From the NCBI GenBank assembly GCA_014378465.1, contig JACMNQ010000028.1, positions 1-62,528 on the forward strand: DNA of 62,528 bases, in the 5' to 3' direction. Source of the DNA: Oligoflexia bacterium (GTDB lineage Bacteria; Bdellovibrionota; UBA1018). The position numbers were made by a program, and so were the translations under genes. The stretch's first letter is position 1, and each line of letters opens with the position of its first letter. The notes below the pieces were generated by a model. That model ran no database searches and was not told the DNA's origin. It was given only the letters and a program-made list of their open reading frames with translations. Shown one piece after another: positions 9,696 through 18,199 of the stretch.

Positions 9696-10064
9696 TCATC
9701 TCTCTTCGGGCAGTCCGGCCGCTCTCCAGCCGCGGATTCCGCCGTCCATGGAGATGACGTTCGTGTAACCCATCTGCTGAAGAGCATCGCCCGCAAGCGC
9801 GGAGCGAAAGCCGCCACCACAGTAGAGCACGATCTCATCACTCTTGCCGGGAATTTTTTCTTCGATATCGCGCTCGATCACGCCCTTTCCGATGTGAATC
9901 GCACCTTTGGCCCGGCCCGCCTTCCATTCGTCATCTTCGCGTACGTCCACGAAATGAAATTTTGCACCCCGCTTGAACATTTCGGCCACTTCCTGCACCG
10001 TGAGTTCCCTGATCTTTCTGCGGGACTGGTCAACCAGTCGGATGAAACCTTCGCCATGGGACAT
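9696..10064 (-). CDS. Rhodanese-domain protein
   Basis: 122-residue single rhodanese domain, probably a sulfurtransferase. The active-site loop is YCGGGFRSA with Cys82, and the domain starts with LTVQEVAEMF and contains FVDVREDDEW. I place the start at 10064 because AGGAG lies eight bases upstream on the minus strand; a longer frame to 10211 has no homology-like sequence in its first 49 residues. Loop CGGGFRS is longer than the CRSG type, so phosphatase-like activity is less likely. Confidence 0.88.
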   Translation of the reverse strand: MSHGEGFIRLVDQSRRKIRELTVQEVAEMFKRGAKFHFVDVREDDEWKAGRAKGAIHIGKGVIERDIEEKIPGKSDEIVLYCGGGFRSALAGDALQQMGYTNVISMDGGIRGWRAAGLPEER

Positions 10065-10137
10065 ATGAATGACTCCTGTACTGAAAGCTCGCGGATGAGC
10101 TGAATGAACTTGAGGTGGAGAGACGCTGAAAGCGCAT

Positions 10138-11055
10138 TCACGCAGGACCGGCGAAAGATTCAGTGAGCCAGGACAAGGCAGTCTGAGCCGCCGGACTCTG
10201 GGATCGCTCACGATGATGCGCGATGCTGATGGAGTTCTTCAGAGGATCGCCACTCCCTTTGAAGATATGAATTTTGTGGCCGTCCTTCTGCAGCTTCAGC
10301 ACGAGATGCCTCGGCAGGACACCCGCACCGGTCCCCGTCAGAATCAGCTGCGCCAGACCTTGGACATCCATGATGGTCGCTTTGACGTTGAGCCTGAGAT
10401 TCTTGCCGCCGACATGATGATCAAACCACTTTCGAAGAATCGCCTCATCCTTCTGATACTCGACGTAATCGAGGGATTCGAAGAACTGCTTTGAATTCTT
10501 GTCCGTTCCCGCCTTCTTGAGAAGGTCGGGAGAAATACAGAGCTCGAGAACTTCGTCGTATACGGGAGTGATCGCGATCTTGCGGTCCATCGTGAAATCA
10601 TCGACGAAAGCGAAGTCAATCTTCCCGTCCAGCAGCATTTCATTCATGACTGAAGCGAAGTCGAGCTTGAAATTGAATTTCACCAGTGAATGCTTCTTCG
10701 CGAATTTTGCGAGAAGCGGCAGCACGACATTGTTCCCAAATTCGATCGGCATCCCGATCGTCACCCGGCCTGCAAGCTGCTTCTGAGTTCCCCGGACTTC
10801 AGCGAAGACCTGTTCGAGATCGCGCAGACTTTTCGTGCATTGCTCAAACAGCAGATCGGCCTGGGTTGTCGGCACGACTCTCTGCTTGATCCGGTCAAAG
10901 AGTCTCACGCCCACACCTTCTTCGAAGGTCTTGATGTGCTGACTCACGCCCGATTGTGTGAGATGAAGCTCCTGTGAGGCCGCAGTCATGCTTCTGGTGC
11001 GGTAAACACACTCGAAAATACGCAGATGATTGAGGTTGATATGATCAATAATCAT
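10138..11055 (-). CDS. LysR-family transcriptional regulator
   Basis: 305 residues with an N-terminal winged helix-turn-helix (about 6-65; MTAASQELHLTQSGVSQHIK) and a LysR substrate-binding domain after about residue 90. The ligand is unknown. A short inverted repeat ATGAT-N5-ATCAT covers the start codon, consistent with but not proof of autoregulation. It is divergent from the lexA region and followed by the rhodanese gene on the same strand. Confidence 0.9.
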   Translation of the reverse strand: MIIDHINLNHLRIFECVYRTRSMTAASQELHLTQSGVSQHIKTFEEGVGVRLFDRIKQRVVPTTQADLLFEQCTKSLRDLEQVFAEVRGTQKQLAGRVTIGMPIEFGNNVVLPLLAKFAKKHSLVKFNFKLDFASVMNEMLLDGKIDFAFVDDFTMDRKIAITPVYDEVLELCISPDLLKKAGTDKNSKQFFESLDYVEYQKDEAILRKWFDHHVGGKNLRLNVKATIMDVQGLAQLILTGTGAGVLPRHLVLKLQKDGHKIHIFKGSGDPLKNSISIAHHRERSQSPAAQTALSWLTESFAGPA

Positions 11056-11118
11056 ACTGAACTCGTATCATATTTAATAATTATTCATAATCCAAATTCT
11101 GCAGTATTCCTCTAATAT

Positions 11119-11280
11119 CCCAGCGACTCCCCCAAGACGCAGGATACGGAGCAACCCGTACAAACAAGGTGTGATTTCGAGGAACTCCCCCCCATTAAAC
11201 CTCCTTGAAGTCACAAAACAAAAGCCCCAGATTGTTTTCTGTTCTCCCAAGAAAAAGAAAAATAATCTGGGGTTTTTTTT
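11119..11280 (+). ncRNA. Candidate C-rich small RNA ending at an orphan terminator
   Basis: The spacer between divergent lysR and lexA ends in a strong Rho-independent terminator although no gene lies upstream of it on this strand. A TAATAT -10-like box is at 11113-11118; no good -35 is seen. The predicted RNA has a small hairpin (TACGG 11145-11149 with CCGTA 11156-11160) and several C-rich stretches, including ACCTCCTT (about 11207-11214), complementary to Shine-Dalgarno sequences, and TCTCCC in the terminator loop. Alternatively this is an attenuated leader of lexA. Ends are estimates. Confidence 0.4.
11225..11280 (+). terminator. Rho-independent terminator upstream of lexA
   Basis: CCCCAGATT (11225-11233) pairs perfectly with AATCTGGGG (11264-11272), the stem is extended by TTTTCT/AGAAAA inside the loop, and eight T follow (11273-11280). 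It stops transcription 45 bp before the lexA start codon. Confidence 0.85.
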
Positions 11281-11284
11281 GTTT

Positions 11285-11329
11285 TTGCTCTCGACTTACG
11301 CATTTCATACGCATACACTCAGCGTATGA
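11285..11329 (+). promoter_or_regulatory. lexA promoter region with inverted repeat over the start codon
   Basis: A perfect 8-bp inverted repeat, TCATACGC (11305-11312) and GCGTATGA (11322-11329), with a 9-bp spacer, includes the lexA ATG. Only 45 bp separate the upstream terminator from the ATG and no Shine-Dalgarno is present, so the promoter (weak candidate TTGCTC 11285-11290, then TACGCA 11308-11313, spacing 17) would give a leaderless or nearly leaderless mRNA. The repeat is a plausible LexA autoregulatory operator; it matches neither the E. coli CTGT-N8-ACAG box nor a TTAC-N3-GTAA box. Confidence 0.5.
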
Positions 11330-11940
11330 GCCTCACTCCCAAGCAAAAAAATGTACTCGATTTTATTCATGATTTTGGGTCCAGCCAGGGCTATTCGCCC
11401 TCGCAGCAGGAGATTGCGAAACATTTTGGCTTTAAATCGTTAGGGACCGTCCAGAACTACTTGGTGCGCTTAGAACGTCAAGGACTCCTCCGTAAACCCT
11501 GGAATGCAAAGCGTGGCATGGAAGTCATTTCCCCCGAGCTGACTTCTCAGGCGGTCCCTCTCCCCCTCCTCGGTCACGTCGCTGCCGGTCGCCCCATTGA
11601 GGCCATCCGGACGGCTGAGACCCTCGATGTGCCCGCCTCCATGATCAAGGGCGGGCAGAACTTCGTCCTTAAGGTCAGCGGCAATTCGATGATCGAAGAT
11701 GGCATCCTGGACGGCGATTACGTCGTCATCAAAAAACAGGATGTCGCCAATAACGGCCAGACGGTCGTTGCACTGATTGGTAACGAAGCGACCATCAAAC
11801 GCTACTACCGGCGCGGTTCGAAAATTGAACTGCACCCCGCCAATCCGGCTTACGAACCCCTGATCATTGAATCGCTGGTGGAAAGCGTTGAATTCAAGAT
11901 CGAAGGCGTGCTCGTTGGTGTGATCCGTCGACTCGAATAG
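11326..11940 (+). CDS. lexA: LexA SOS repressor
   Basis: 204 residues. N-terminal winged helix (about 1-65; QQEIAKHFGFKSLGTVQNYL) and C-terminal S24 autoprotease domain. The self-cleavage site is Ala87-Gly88 in HVAAGRP, the nucleophile Ser121 in GNSMIEDG and the general base Lys158 in EATIKRYY. RecA filaments trigger cleavage in this family. No SOS gene is adjacent. The recognition helix differs from enterobacterial LexA, in line with a lineage-specific operator. Confidence 0.96.
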   Translation: MSLTPKQKNVLDFIHDFGSSQGYSPSQQEIAKHFGFKSLGTVQNYLVRLERQGLLRKPWNAKRGMEVISPELTSQAVPLPLLGHVAAGRPIEAIRTAETLDVPASMIKGGQNFVLKVSGNSMIEDGILDGDYVVIKKQDVANNGQTVVALIGNEATIKRYYRRGSKIELHPANPAYEPLIIESLVESVEFKIEGVLVGVIRRLE

Positions 11941-11963
11941 TTTTTCGTCCCCTCCCATCACAC

Positions 11964-12007
11964 AAAAGTTCGAGTCAAAGCAGTCGTCGGCTTTGACTCG
12001 AACTTTT
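11964..12007 (+). terminator. Strong terminator after lexA
   Basis: An 18-bp perfect inverted repeat (arms 11964-11981 and 11990-12007, loop of 8) starting with AAAAGTTCGAG and ending with CTCGAACTTTT. The A-tract and T-tract make it potentially bidirectional. It isolates lexA from the aldo/keto reductase that starts 63 bp downstream. Confidence 0.9.
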
Positions 12008-12069
12008 ATCCAGTGAGACTGAAAAATAACACTCCCGATCAGCCGTCCTCCCCAGTTACAACCGTCCTC

Positions 12070-13062
12070 ATGGAATATAGAAAACTAGGCAAGTCAGGGC
12101 TCCGTCTCAGTGCTTTCTCCTTTGGATCCTGGGTCACTTTCTCCAATCAGCTCGATCTCGAGAAAGCCAAGGAGTGCATGCACTTCGCTTATGATCAGGG
12201 AGTGAACTTCTTCGACAACGCTGAAGTCTACGCCGAAGGAAAATCCGAAGAACTCATGGGCACGGTCATCCGAGACGCGGGCTGGGGCCGCGATACTTTC
12301 TGTGTTTCGAGCAAGGTATTCTGGGGCGGCGAAAAGCCCACTCAGATGGGGCTCAGTAAAAAACACGTGACGGATGCCTGTCATGCCGCTCTCAAGCGAC
12401 TGCAGGTGGATTATCTGGATCTGTACTTCTGTCATCGTCCTGACCAACTGACTCCGATCGAAGAAACTGTCCGAGCCATGCATGCTCTGATTCAGCAGGG
12501 CAAGGTTCTTTACTGGGGCACTTCGGAATGGAGCGCGCAACAGCTGACGGAAGCCTATGCGGTAGCAAAGGAAAATCACCTCACTCCGCCGACGATGGAA
12601 CAGCCCGAATACAACCTCTTCAATCGTGAACGGTTCGAAAAGGACTACCTGCCGCTTTTTCAGAATTACGGCATGGGCACGACCATCTGGTCTCCGCTTG
12701 CTTCCGGAGTTCTCACCGGGAAGTATTCCAACGGATTTCCCGCCGATTCTCGCCTGAACATGCCTGGCTATGAATGGCTCAAATCCAGATACACCAACGA
12801 AGAAGGCAAGCAGAGGATCGCGAAAACCGTGAAGCTGACTCAGCTGGCTCAGAGTCTTGACATGACGAGCGCGCAACTCGCGCTCGCGTGGTGCCTCAAA
12901 AACCCGAATGTGAGCACCGTGATTCTGGGTGCTTCAAAAGTTCAGCAGCTTTCGGAAAACATGCGAGCGCTGGAAAAAGTGACGGCTCTCACGCCCGACG
13001 TGATGAATCAGATTGAAGTCATCGTCGCCAACAGACCTGAGGCAATCCCTGATTTCATGTGA
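12070..13062 (+). CDS. Aldo/keto reductase (Kv-beta-like)
   Basis: 330-residue NADPH-dependent oxidoreductase of the AKR superfamily, closest in pattern to voltage-gated potassium channel beta-subunit-like reductases. The catalytic tetrad is visible: Asp49, Tyr54, Lys82 and His122. TMEQPEYNLFNR and VILGASKVQQLSEN are family signatures, the latter in the cofactor site. I choose the ATG at 12070 because family alignment begins with MEYRKLGKSG; a GTG at 12013 would add 19 residues overlying the terminator flank. No clear Shine-Dalgarno. Substrate unknown. Confidence 0.92.
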   Translation: MEYRKLGKSGLRLSAFSFGSWVTFSNQLDLEKAKECMHFAYDQGVNFFDNAEVYAEGKSEELMGTVIRDAGWGRDTFCVSSKVFWGGEKPTQMGLSKKHVTDACHAALKRLQVDYLDLYFCHRPDQLTPIEETVRAMHALIQQGKVLYWGTSEWSAQQLTEAYAVAKENHLTPPTMEQPEYNLFNRERFEKDYLPLFQNYGMGTTIWSPLASGVLTGKYSNGFPADSRLNMPGYEWLKSRYTNEEGKQRIAKTVKLTQLAQSLDMTSAQLALAWCLKNPNVSTVILGASKVQQLSENMRALEKVTALTPDVMNQIEVIVANRPEAIPDFM

Positions 13063-13317
13063 CAGCAACACACCGCATGAGAATTCATTCACAGTCGTGC
13101 GCAAACATTTCAGGACATTTCATTTGAAAAGACTGCAGGGTTCCAGAATCAAGCCGGCAAGTTTCATTCTGGATCCGCCTCTTTTCACTTCAGCGCTTGT
13201 CTCGCTCCTCGCCGACCGTTCATCCGTTCATTTACACAGTTTTTATTGATTCTGGCTGAATTCTGATCCGCAGGGTTCCGTCCTTGCATCAGTACTCCTC
13301 CAGAAGGAAGGACACAC

Positions 13318-13584
13318 ATGCCAACACCACAGAATCAGTTCAACGTCACGCCGGGAATGATCGTGAAAACCGCCGACGGAGCCATACTGGGAAGAGTCGC
13401 GACCTCCGAAAACGACACGTTCTGCATCGCCAAAGGGCTGTTTTTTCCCGAGGATTTCTGCGCCAAAACGACTGAAATCAAGAACGTCTCGAATGGTGAA
13501 ATCGAACTCCTTCAGACGCGGGAAGAATTTCTCTGTCATGACTATGAAGAAGGGCTGCATTCCTTCGAAGACATCGCTGCCTGA
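13318..13584 (+). CDS. Small PRC-barrel/DUF2171-like protein
   Basis: 88-residue acidic protein with a good ribosome site (AGAAGGAAGG upstream). GMIVKTADGAILGRV followed by a FPEDF turn and a beta-rich middle resembles the short PRC-barrel-like DUF2171 proteins; the match is by eye only. Function unknown. A weak GC hairpin (CCGCT/AGCGG) follows near 13600. 255 bp of apparently non-coding DNA precede it. Confidence 0.65.
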   Translation: MPTPQNQFNVTPGMIVKTADGAILGRVATSENDTFCIAKGLFFPEDFCAKTTEIKNVSNGEIELLQTREEFLCHDYEEGLHSFEDIAA

Positions 13585-13695
13585 AGTTTGGCCGACCGCT
13601 TGGGGAGCGGCCGCTTCGCCTCCGTCTTATTCTGAAGACCGAACAGCTTCATGGCGGGGCCCGACGTATGCATCACCTTCCCGCACGAGGTGGCT

Positions 13696-13935
13696 ATGGA
13701 AAGTTTTGTGGATGTCTTGGGATTTACTTCGATCGTCGTCATTCTCTTTGCTCCCTTGTTTTTCCTGGGAATTTTCATGGTCGTTGAAGCCTTGAAAGTC
13801 CTCTGGGGTCCCAACACGCTGGACGAAGACTCCCCTTCGATCCATTCCACGCAGTCTTCCGAATTGCAAATGAAGAGGCAAATCAATCGTGGAGATGTGG
13901 GAATGAGTCAAGATGAGCGCTCCAAAGTCGCGTGA
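13696..13935 (+). CDS. Small single-TM hypothetical protein
   Basis: 79-residue protein starting at ATG 13696 with GAGG five bases upstream; an earlier ATG at 13651 has no ribosome site. One hydrophobic helix (about 8-32, VDVLGFTSIVVILFAPLFF) is followed by a polar Ser/Gln-rich cytoplasmic tail. Not recognised. It ends 32 bp before the convergent malate synthase gene. Confidence 0.5.
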   Translation: MESFVDVLGFTSIVVILFAPLFFLGIFMVVEALKVLWGPNTLDEDSPSIHSTQSSELQMKRQINRGDVGMSQDERSKVA

Positions 13936-13967
13936 GGAACCGAGACTTGGAGCCACCGGCTGAATCC

Positions 13968-15581
13968 TCAGCCGGCGATCTTCATGTCAGCTTTGTCCAT
14001 CACATCATTGAGTGAGTGGTAAGCGAACACCGTGAGAAAGTCCGGAAACTTCTCGGCTTTCACCAGGGACGTCAGGATCATTCCGGCTCGCGCAAAGTTG
14101 CTCGCAGGCGAGGCACTCTGAAGTTTGCTCATTTCTTCGGATACAAGCTTTTCAAAACGCTCAAAGGTGATCACCCTGCCTTCTTCAGTTGTCCTGGAAT
14201 GGCGAATCCACTGCCAGACCTGTGCACGCGAGATTTCAGCCGTGGCAGCGTCTTCCATGAGATTGTGAATGGCGACCGCACCTTGGCCGGAGATCCAGCG
14301 CTCGAGATAGATGAGGGCCACTTCCACGTTGGTCCTCAGCCCAGCCGCACTGATGGTTCCAAGCACTGCTTCCCCCGGCATGACGTTCAGCAGATCCTGA
14401 GCATTGACATGCACGTCCCCGCGAAGCCTTGTCTTCTGATGTGGCCTGTTCTCCAGGACACGGTCAAACTTTTCGGCGGCCACCGGCACGAGGTCCGGAT
14501 GGGCCACCCAAGTTCCATCGAATCCATCGGAAGCTTCACGCTCCTTGTCTTCACGCACTTTTCTGAGGGCCATCTCATTCACTTGAGCATCCTTGCGGCT
14601 GGGAATGAACGCGGACATCCCCCCCATCGCATGCGCCCCACGCTTGTGACAGGTCTGCACCAGAAGCTGCGCATAGCTGCGCATGAAAGGAACCGTCATC
14701 GTGACCTGCGAGCGATCCGGGAGAATGAAATTTTTCGAGTGGCTGAATTTCTTGATGATGCTGAAGATGTAGTCCCAACGCCCGGCATTCAGACCGGAAC
14801 AATGCTCCTTGAGTTCAAAGAGGATTTCTTCCATTTCAAAAGCGGCGAGGATCGTCTCAATGAGCACCGTTGCGCGTACGCTTCCCTGAGGAACTGAGCG
14901 CTCGGATTGAGCATGGTTGAAGACATCATTCCAGAGCCGCCCTTCGAGGTGGCTTTCCATTTTCGGAAGGTAGTAGTACGGACCACTGTTTCTTTCGAGG
15001 GATTCATGGGCGTTGTGAAAGAAATGCAGTCCGAAGTCGAAGAGACTCGCGCTCATGGGCTGGCCATCGACCACAAAGTGCGCTTCTTCCAGATGCCAGC
15101 CACGAGGGCGCACGACCAGCGTCGCCGTCTTTTCATTGAGCTGATACTGCCGACCGTCAGTCGAAACGAACTTGAGAGATCTCCGAACCGCTTCCTGGAG
15201 GTGGAGCTGACCTTCGATCACGTTGTTCCAGGTGGGCGAAAGAGAATCTTCGAAATCCGCCATGAAGACTTTTGCGCCCGAGTTCAACGCATTGATCATC
15301 ATCTTGGCTTCCACCGGACCCGTGATCTCCACACGACGATCCTGAAGGTCTGCAGGAGCCTCGGCCACCTGCCACTGTGAAGTTCGGACCGTTTCCGTTT
15401 CCTGGAGGAAGTCCGGAAGCTCACCTGCATCGAGACGCACCTGTCTCGCTCTGCGAAGACCCAGAAGCTCCAGGCGTTTGGCATTGAAGTGGTCGTGAAG
15501 GCCCACCAGAAATCGAACGGCATCAGGTGTCAGAACCTGCGGAGTGAAAGAAGTTTCAGGAAAACGAGCGCGAGAAGCCAT
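13968..15581 (-). CDS. aceB: Malate synthase A
   Basis: Condenses glyoxylate and acetyl-CoA to malate in the glyoxylate shunt. 537 residues, the usual length for isoform A. Seen motifs: [12 protein letters not shown] near 115, [23 protein letters not shown] with the catalytic-site region, and [12 protein letters not shown]. Start is taken at 15581 because AGGGAGA is five bases upstream on the minus strand; five more residues are possible. Isocitrate lyase is not in the window. The stop lies in a small hairpin (13956-13975) without a T-run. Confidence 0.96.
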   Translation of the reverse strand: MASRARFPETSFTPQVLTPDAVRFLVGLHDHFNAKRLELLGLRRARQVRLDAGELPDFLQETETVRTSQWQVAEAPADLQDRRVEITGPVEAKMMINALNSGAKVFMADFEDSLSPTWNNVIEGQLHLQEAVRRSLKFVSTDGRQYQLNEKTATLVVRPRGWHLEEAHFVVDGQPMSASLFDFGLHFFHNAHESLERNSGPYYYLPKMESHLEGRLWNDVFNHAQSERSVPQGSVRATVLIETILAAFEMEEILFELKEHCSGLNAGRWDYIFSIIKKFSHSKNFILPDRSQVTMTVPFMRSYAQLLVQTCHKRGAHAMGGMSAFIPSRKDAQVNEMALRKVREDKEREASDGFDGTWVAHPDLVPVAAEKFDRVLENRPHQKTRLRGDVHVNAQDLLNVMPGEAVLGTISAAGLRTNVEVALIYLERWISGQGAVAIHNLMEDAATAEISRAQVWQWIRHSRTTEEGRVITFERFEKLVSEEMSKLQSASPASNFARAGMILTSLVKAEKFPDFLTVFAYHSLNDVMDKADMKIAG

Positions 15582-15758
15582 GATGATCTCCCTCATGTCA
15601 GGTAAGTGATGAACTCAATTCAGACGGAAATGCGCACGCAAGGGCCTCGGCGGACACTGCTTCTCTCTCACCTGGAGTCTAATGGATTTCCCACCTGTCT
15701 GCAGAAAAACAGTAGGCGCGCGGAGTCAGGGGACGCACCGAATCACTCCGCTCATGGC

Positions 15759-16148
15759 TCAGGTTTCCGACAGTTTGGACTGAAGGTAGTAACTCACCCA
15801 GGAAAGGTTCTCGAGAGTGCTCGCGGCAATGTCGATCGGTTTTTGGTTTCCGAAATCTTGATGCACCGTGAAGAGCCACTTTACCTGATCGTCCACGTCT
15901 GGATACTGCGCTGCAAGACTTTTGTAAATCGATACGATGGGAACTGCTGAGTCCATCCCGGGGGGTATGGTCGCCGGAGAACTCCCCCTGCCCTCCTTGA
16001 ACCACTCGAGGTACTGTTCGACCGTGACATGAGCGAGAGCCGCCATCTTGTCGTCGCTGAGCTCCCAGCGGGTCTGAATGTGCTTCAGCCAGTCGTGAAG
16101 CGTGATCGGAACAGCAGTCGAACCGTGATCCGCGGCAGTCTCATTCAC
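15759..16148 (-). CDS. Xre/MbcA/ParS-like antitoxin-domain protein
   Basis: 129 residues. The N-terminal half (LHDWLKHIQ to about 55) could be a helix-turn-helix; the C-terminal half (QVKWLFTVHQDFGNQKPIDIA and following) resembles the Xre/MbcA/ParS toxin-binding domain. No RES-type toxin is adjacent. The start is GTG overlapping the stop of the DUF493 gene (GTGA), so translation is coupled. It may be a regulator rather than an antitoxin; assignment is tentative. Confidence 0.55.
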   Translation of the reverse strand: MNETAADHGSTAVPITLHDWLKHIQTRWELSDDKMAALAHVTVEQYLEWFKEGRGSSPATIPPGMDSAVPIVSIYKSLAAQYPDVDDQVKWLFTVHQDFGNQKPIDIAASTLENLSWVSYYLQSKLSET

Positions 16149-16426
16149 AGAATCACCATCACATCCTGAATTTCACCGATTGAATCCGAGATCATGATGA
16201 TCACATCGGCAGTTTGAGCGATCACTTTATAAGTCAGAGCCAAGTGTGCCCCCCCACTGCTGATCCGGGAAACATGGAGAGTCAACCCTGGATGCTTTTC
16301 TTCGAACTCTTTGACGCCCTGCTTGAAAGCAGGAGTGTTTCGTCCGATGAACTTGAAAGTGTAGTCGAGAGGAAAGGTCTCCTGCTCTTCCAGCAAGGCT
16401 TTGAATTTCTGGTAGTCTCTGGCCAT
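16145..16426 (-). CDS. DUF493 (YbeD-like) protein
   Basis: 93-residue ACT-like alpha/beta protein. FPLDYTFKFIGRNTPAFKQGV, the SSGGAHLALTYKV segment and the C-terminal VMVIL match the DUF493 pattern. YbeD-type proteins are thought to be small regulatory domains; the function is unknown. AGGA precedes the ATG. It is translationally coupled to the Xre/ParS-like gene downstream. Confidence 0.8.
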   Translation of the reverse strand: MARDYQKFKALLEEQETFPLDYTFKFIGRNTPAFKQGVKEFEEKHPGLTLHVSRISSGGAHLALTYKVIAQTADVIIMISDSIGEIQDVMVIL

Positions 16427-16463
16427 TTCCTAGCTTTATTCCAAAATGGCTTCGCCTCACAAT

Positions 16464-16497
16464 GAAAAAAGGGCCGACCCCTTGAGGGAGCCGGCCC
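16464..16497 (-). terminator. Terminator of the POT transporter gene
   Basis: On the minus strand a GC-rich hairpin (GGGCCGGC arm 16490s to the GCCGGCCC/GGGCCG arm at 16471, inner CCCTCAAGGG) is followed by six T (16470-16465). It ends transcription from the peptide transporter before the DUF493 gene. Confidence 0.85.
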
Positions 16498-16522
16498 GAT
16501 TCATTGCGGTCCAAAGCCGAAA

Positions 16523-17965
16523 TCAGCCTCCTGCAGGCTCCGGAACCATCCCTGCGGGACGGCCCAGGCCAGTGGCCTTTTCGATCACATCACGCACTTT
16601 GTAACGAGTGGCGCTGAGGACGAAGATGAAAGCGACGGCCAGCATCAGAGCGGCAAAGAACATGAAGTAGCCTGGGCTTGCCATCTTGAAAAGAGTGATT
16701 CTGTCGATGTAGGCCACGAGCAGATTACCCACGAACACCGTCAGGAGCCAGAAGCTCATGATCGTGCTCTTCATCGAACGAGGAGCCTGTGTGTACGCGA
16801 ACTCAAGTCCAGTGATGGAGATCATGATCTCTGAAACGGTGATGATCAGGTAAGGGATGATCTGCCAGGCAACGCTGACGGAGTGACCGGAGTCGATGGC
16901 CATCTGAAGAACACCGCAAATCACGAAGGAAGCCGCAGCCAGGATCATGCCGGTAGACATCTTGCGAAGTGGGGTAAGCTTGATACCCATTTTTTCGACC
17001 ATTGGATAAACACCGAAGGAGAAGAGCGGGATCAAAACCATGACCATGATCGGATTGAGAGCGCCGATCTGAGAAGACTGAAGTTTGGTTCCGAAAACCA
17101 CGAGATCCATTTTTTCAGCCTGAATGACCCAGCTGGAACCGCTCTGATCAAACAATGCCCAGAACACGGAGACCGTAGCAAAAAGCTTGAAGATCCCGGC
17201 AGCGGCTTTCGCGGCTTCGACTTCTTCTTCGGAGTACTTGTCGCGGGCAACGTCGAGAAGGCTCTGGCCCTTCTTTTTCTTGCTCATGTTCATCAAGGAG
17301 TAGGTCACGACAGCCATGAAGCCTGCGCTTCCACCCTTGCCGGTCGGAGGAACATGGACGTAGTATTTACGGCCAACCCAGAACATGTAAGTGGCGATCG
17401 CCATCAGAATCCCTGGAATCCCGAATGCCCAGCTCGCGCCATAAGCTTTCCAGATGTAAGGGATGAAGAGCGTGGAGAAAAACGCGCCAAAGTTGATGCA
17501 GAAGTAGAACAGATCGAAAACCTTGTTCACGAGCGCTTTGTTGGTTTCGTCAAACTGGTCGCCCACATGTGCGGAGACGCAAGGCTTGATTCCGCCGGAG
17601 CCCATCGCGATCAGGGCGAGGCCGACATAAAGTCCCATCTGGCTTTCCCAGACAGCGAGAACTCCGTGACCCAGGCAATACACGATCGAAAGGATCATGA
17701 TGGTCTTGTATTTGCCGAGGTAGCGATCAGAGATGAAGGCGCCTGCAAGTGGGAACAGGTAACAGGCTGCCGCGAACAGGTGATACACTTCGCCGGATTT
17801 GGCTTCAGACAGCATGAGGTGCTGAATCATGAACATGACGAGAATGCTTCTCATGCCGTAGTAGGAGAAGCGTTCGCAAGCTTCGTTGCCCACGATGTAG
17901 CGGATCTGCTTGGGAAATTTCATCCCCGCAGTGGAAACTGGACTCGTTGCAGTGGCCGAATTCAT
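16523..17965 (-). CDS. POT-family proton-coupled peptide transporter
   Basis: 480-residue MFS protein with about 12-14 membrane helices. The proton-coupling ExxER motif is Glu28-Glu31-Arg32, followed by FSYYGMRSIL, the PTR2 signature; FYFCINFGAFFS is the second family signature. Imports di- and tripeptides with protons. AAGGTAG precedes the start and a terminator follows, so it appears monocistronic. Peptide import suits an organism with several secreted peptidases. Confidence 0.94.
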   Translation of the reverse strand: MNSATATSPVSTAGMKFPKQIRYIVGNEACERFSYYGMRSILVMFMIQHLMLSEAKSGEVYHLFAAACYLFPLAGAFISDRYLGKYKTIMILSIVYCLGHGVLAVWESQMGLYVGLALIAMGSGGIKPCVSAHVGDQFDETNKALVNKVFDLFYFCINFGAFFSTLFIPYIWKAYGASWAFGIPGILMAIATYMFWVGRKYYVHVPPTGKGGSAGFMAVVTYSLMNMSKKKKGQSLLDVARDKYSEEEVEAAKAAAGIFKLFATVSVFWALFDQSGSSWVIQAEKMDLVVFGTKLQSSQIGALNPIMVMVLIPLFSFGVYPMVEKMGIKLTPLRKMSTGMILAAASFVICGVLQMAIDSGHSVSVAWQIIPYLIITVSEIMISITGLEFAYTQAPRSMKSTIMSFWLLTVFVGNLLVAYIDRITLFKMASPGYFMFFAALMLAVAFIFVLSATRYKVRDVIEKATGLGRPAGMVPEPAGG

Positions 17966-18199
17966 TTGTTACTACCTTTTCTCAGCACATCACACATTCC
18001 ATTCTGGGCCGTCTTAAGAAACTCTTCGGTAACTCTGAAATCCCGAAAGGCGGCTTCCCAAAAGGGAACGCAAGTGCATGAAGTTGAAATCCAAACTGCC
18101 CCCCTCTTAGCGCAAAAAGAGGAATCAGGGCCAGCAATAAAAGAGCATTCAAATAGTTTACAGAGGTTTGCTGAAATGAGGAGACTTAAGTGATGAAAA

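Noticed and set aside
14016..14897. 293-codon plus-strand open frame
   Set aside because: Antisense to malate synthase, no homology-like features.
15582..15758. Search for a RES-type toxin next to the Xre/ParS-like gene
   Set aside because: Only 177 bp without a supported frame lie downstream, and the upstream gene is DUF493.
16883..18193. 436-codon plus-strand open frame
   Set aside because: It lies antisense within the POT transporter gene and its upstream spacer; the minus-strand product has clear family motifs, so this frame is a shadow.
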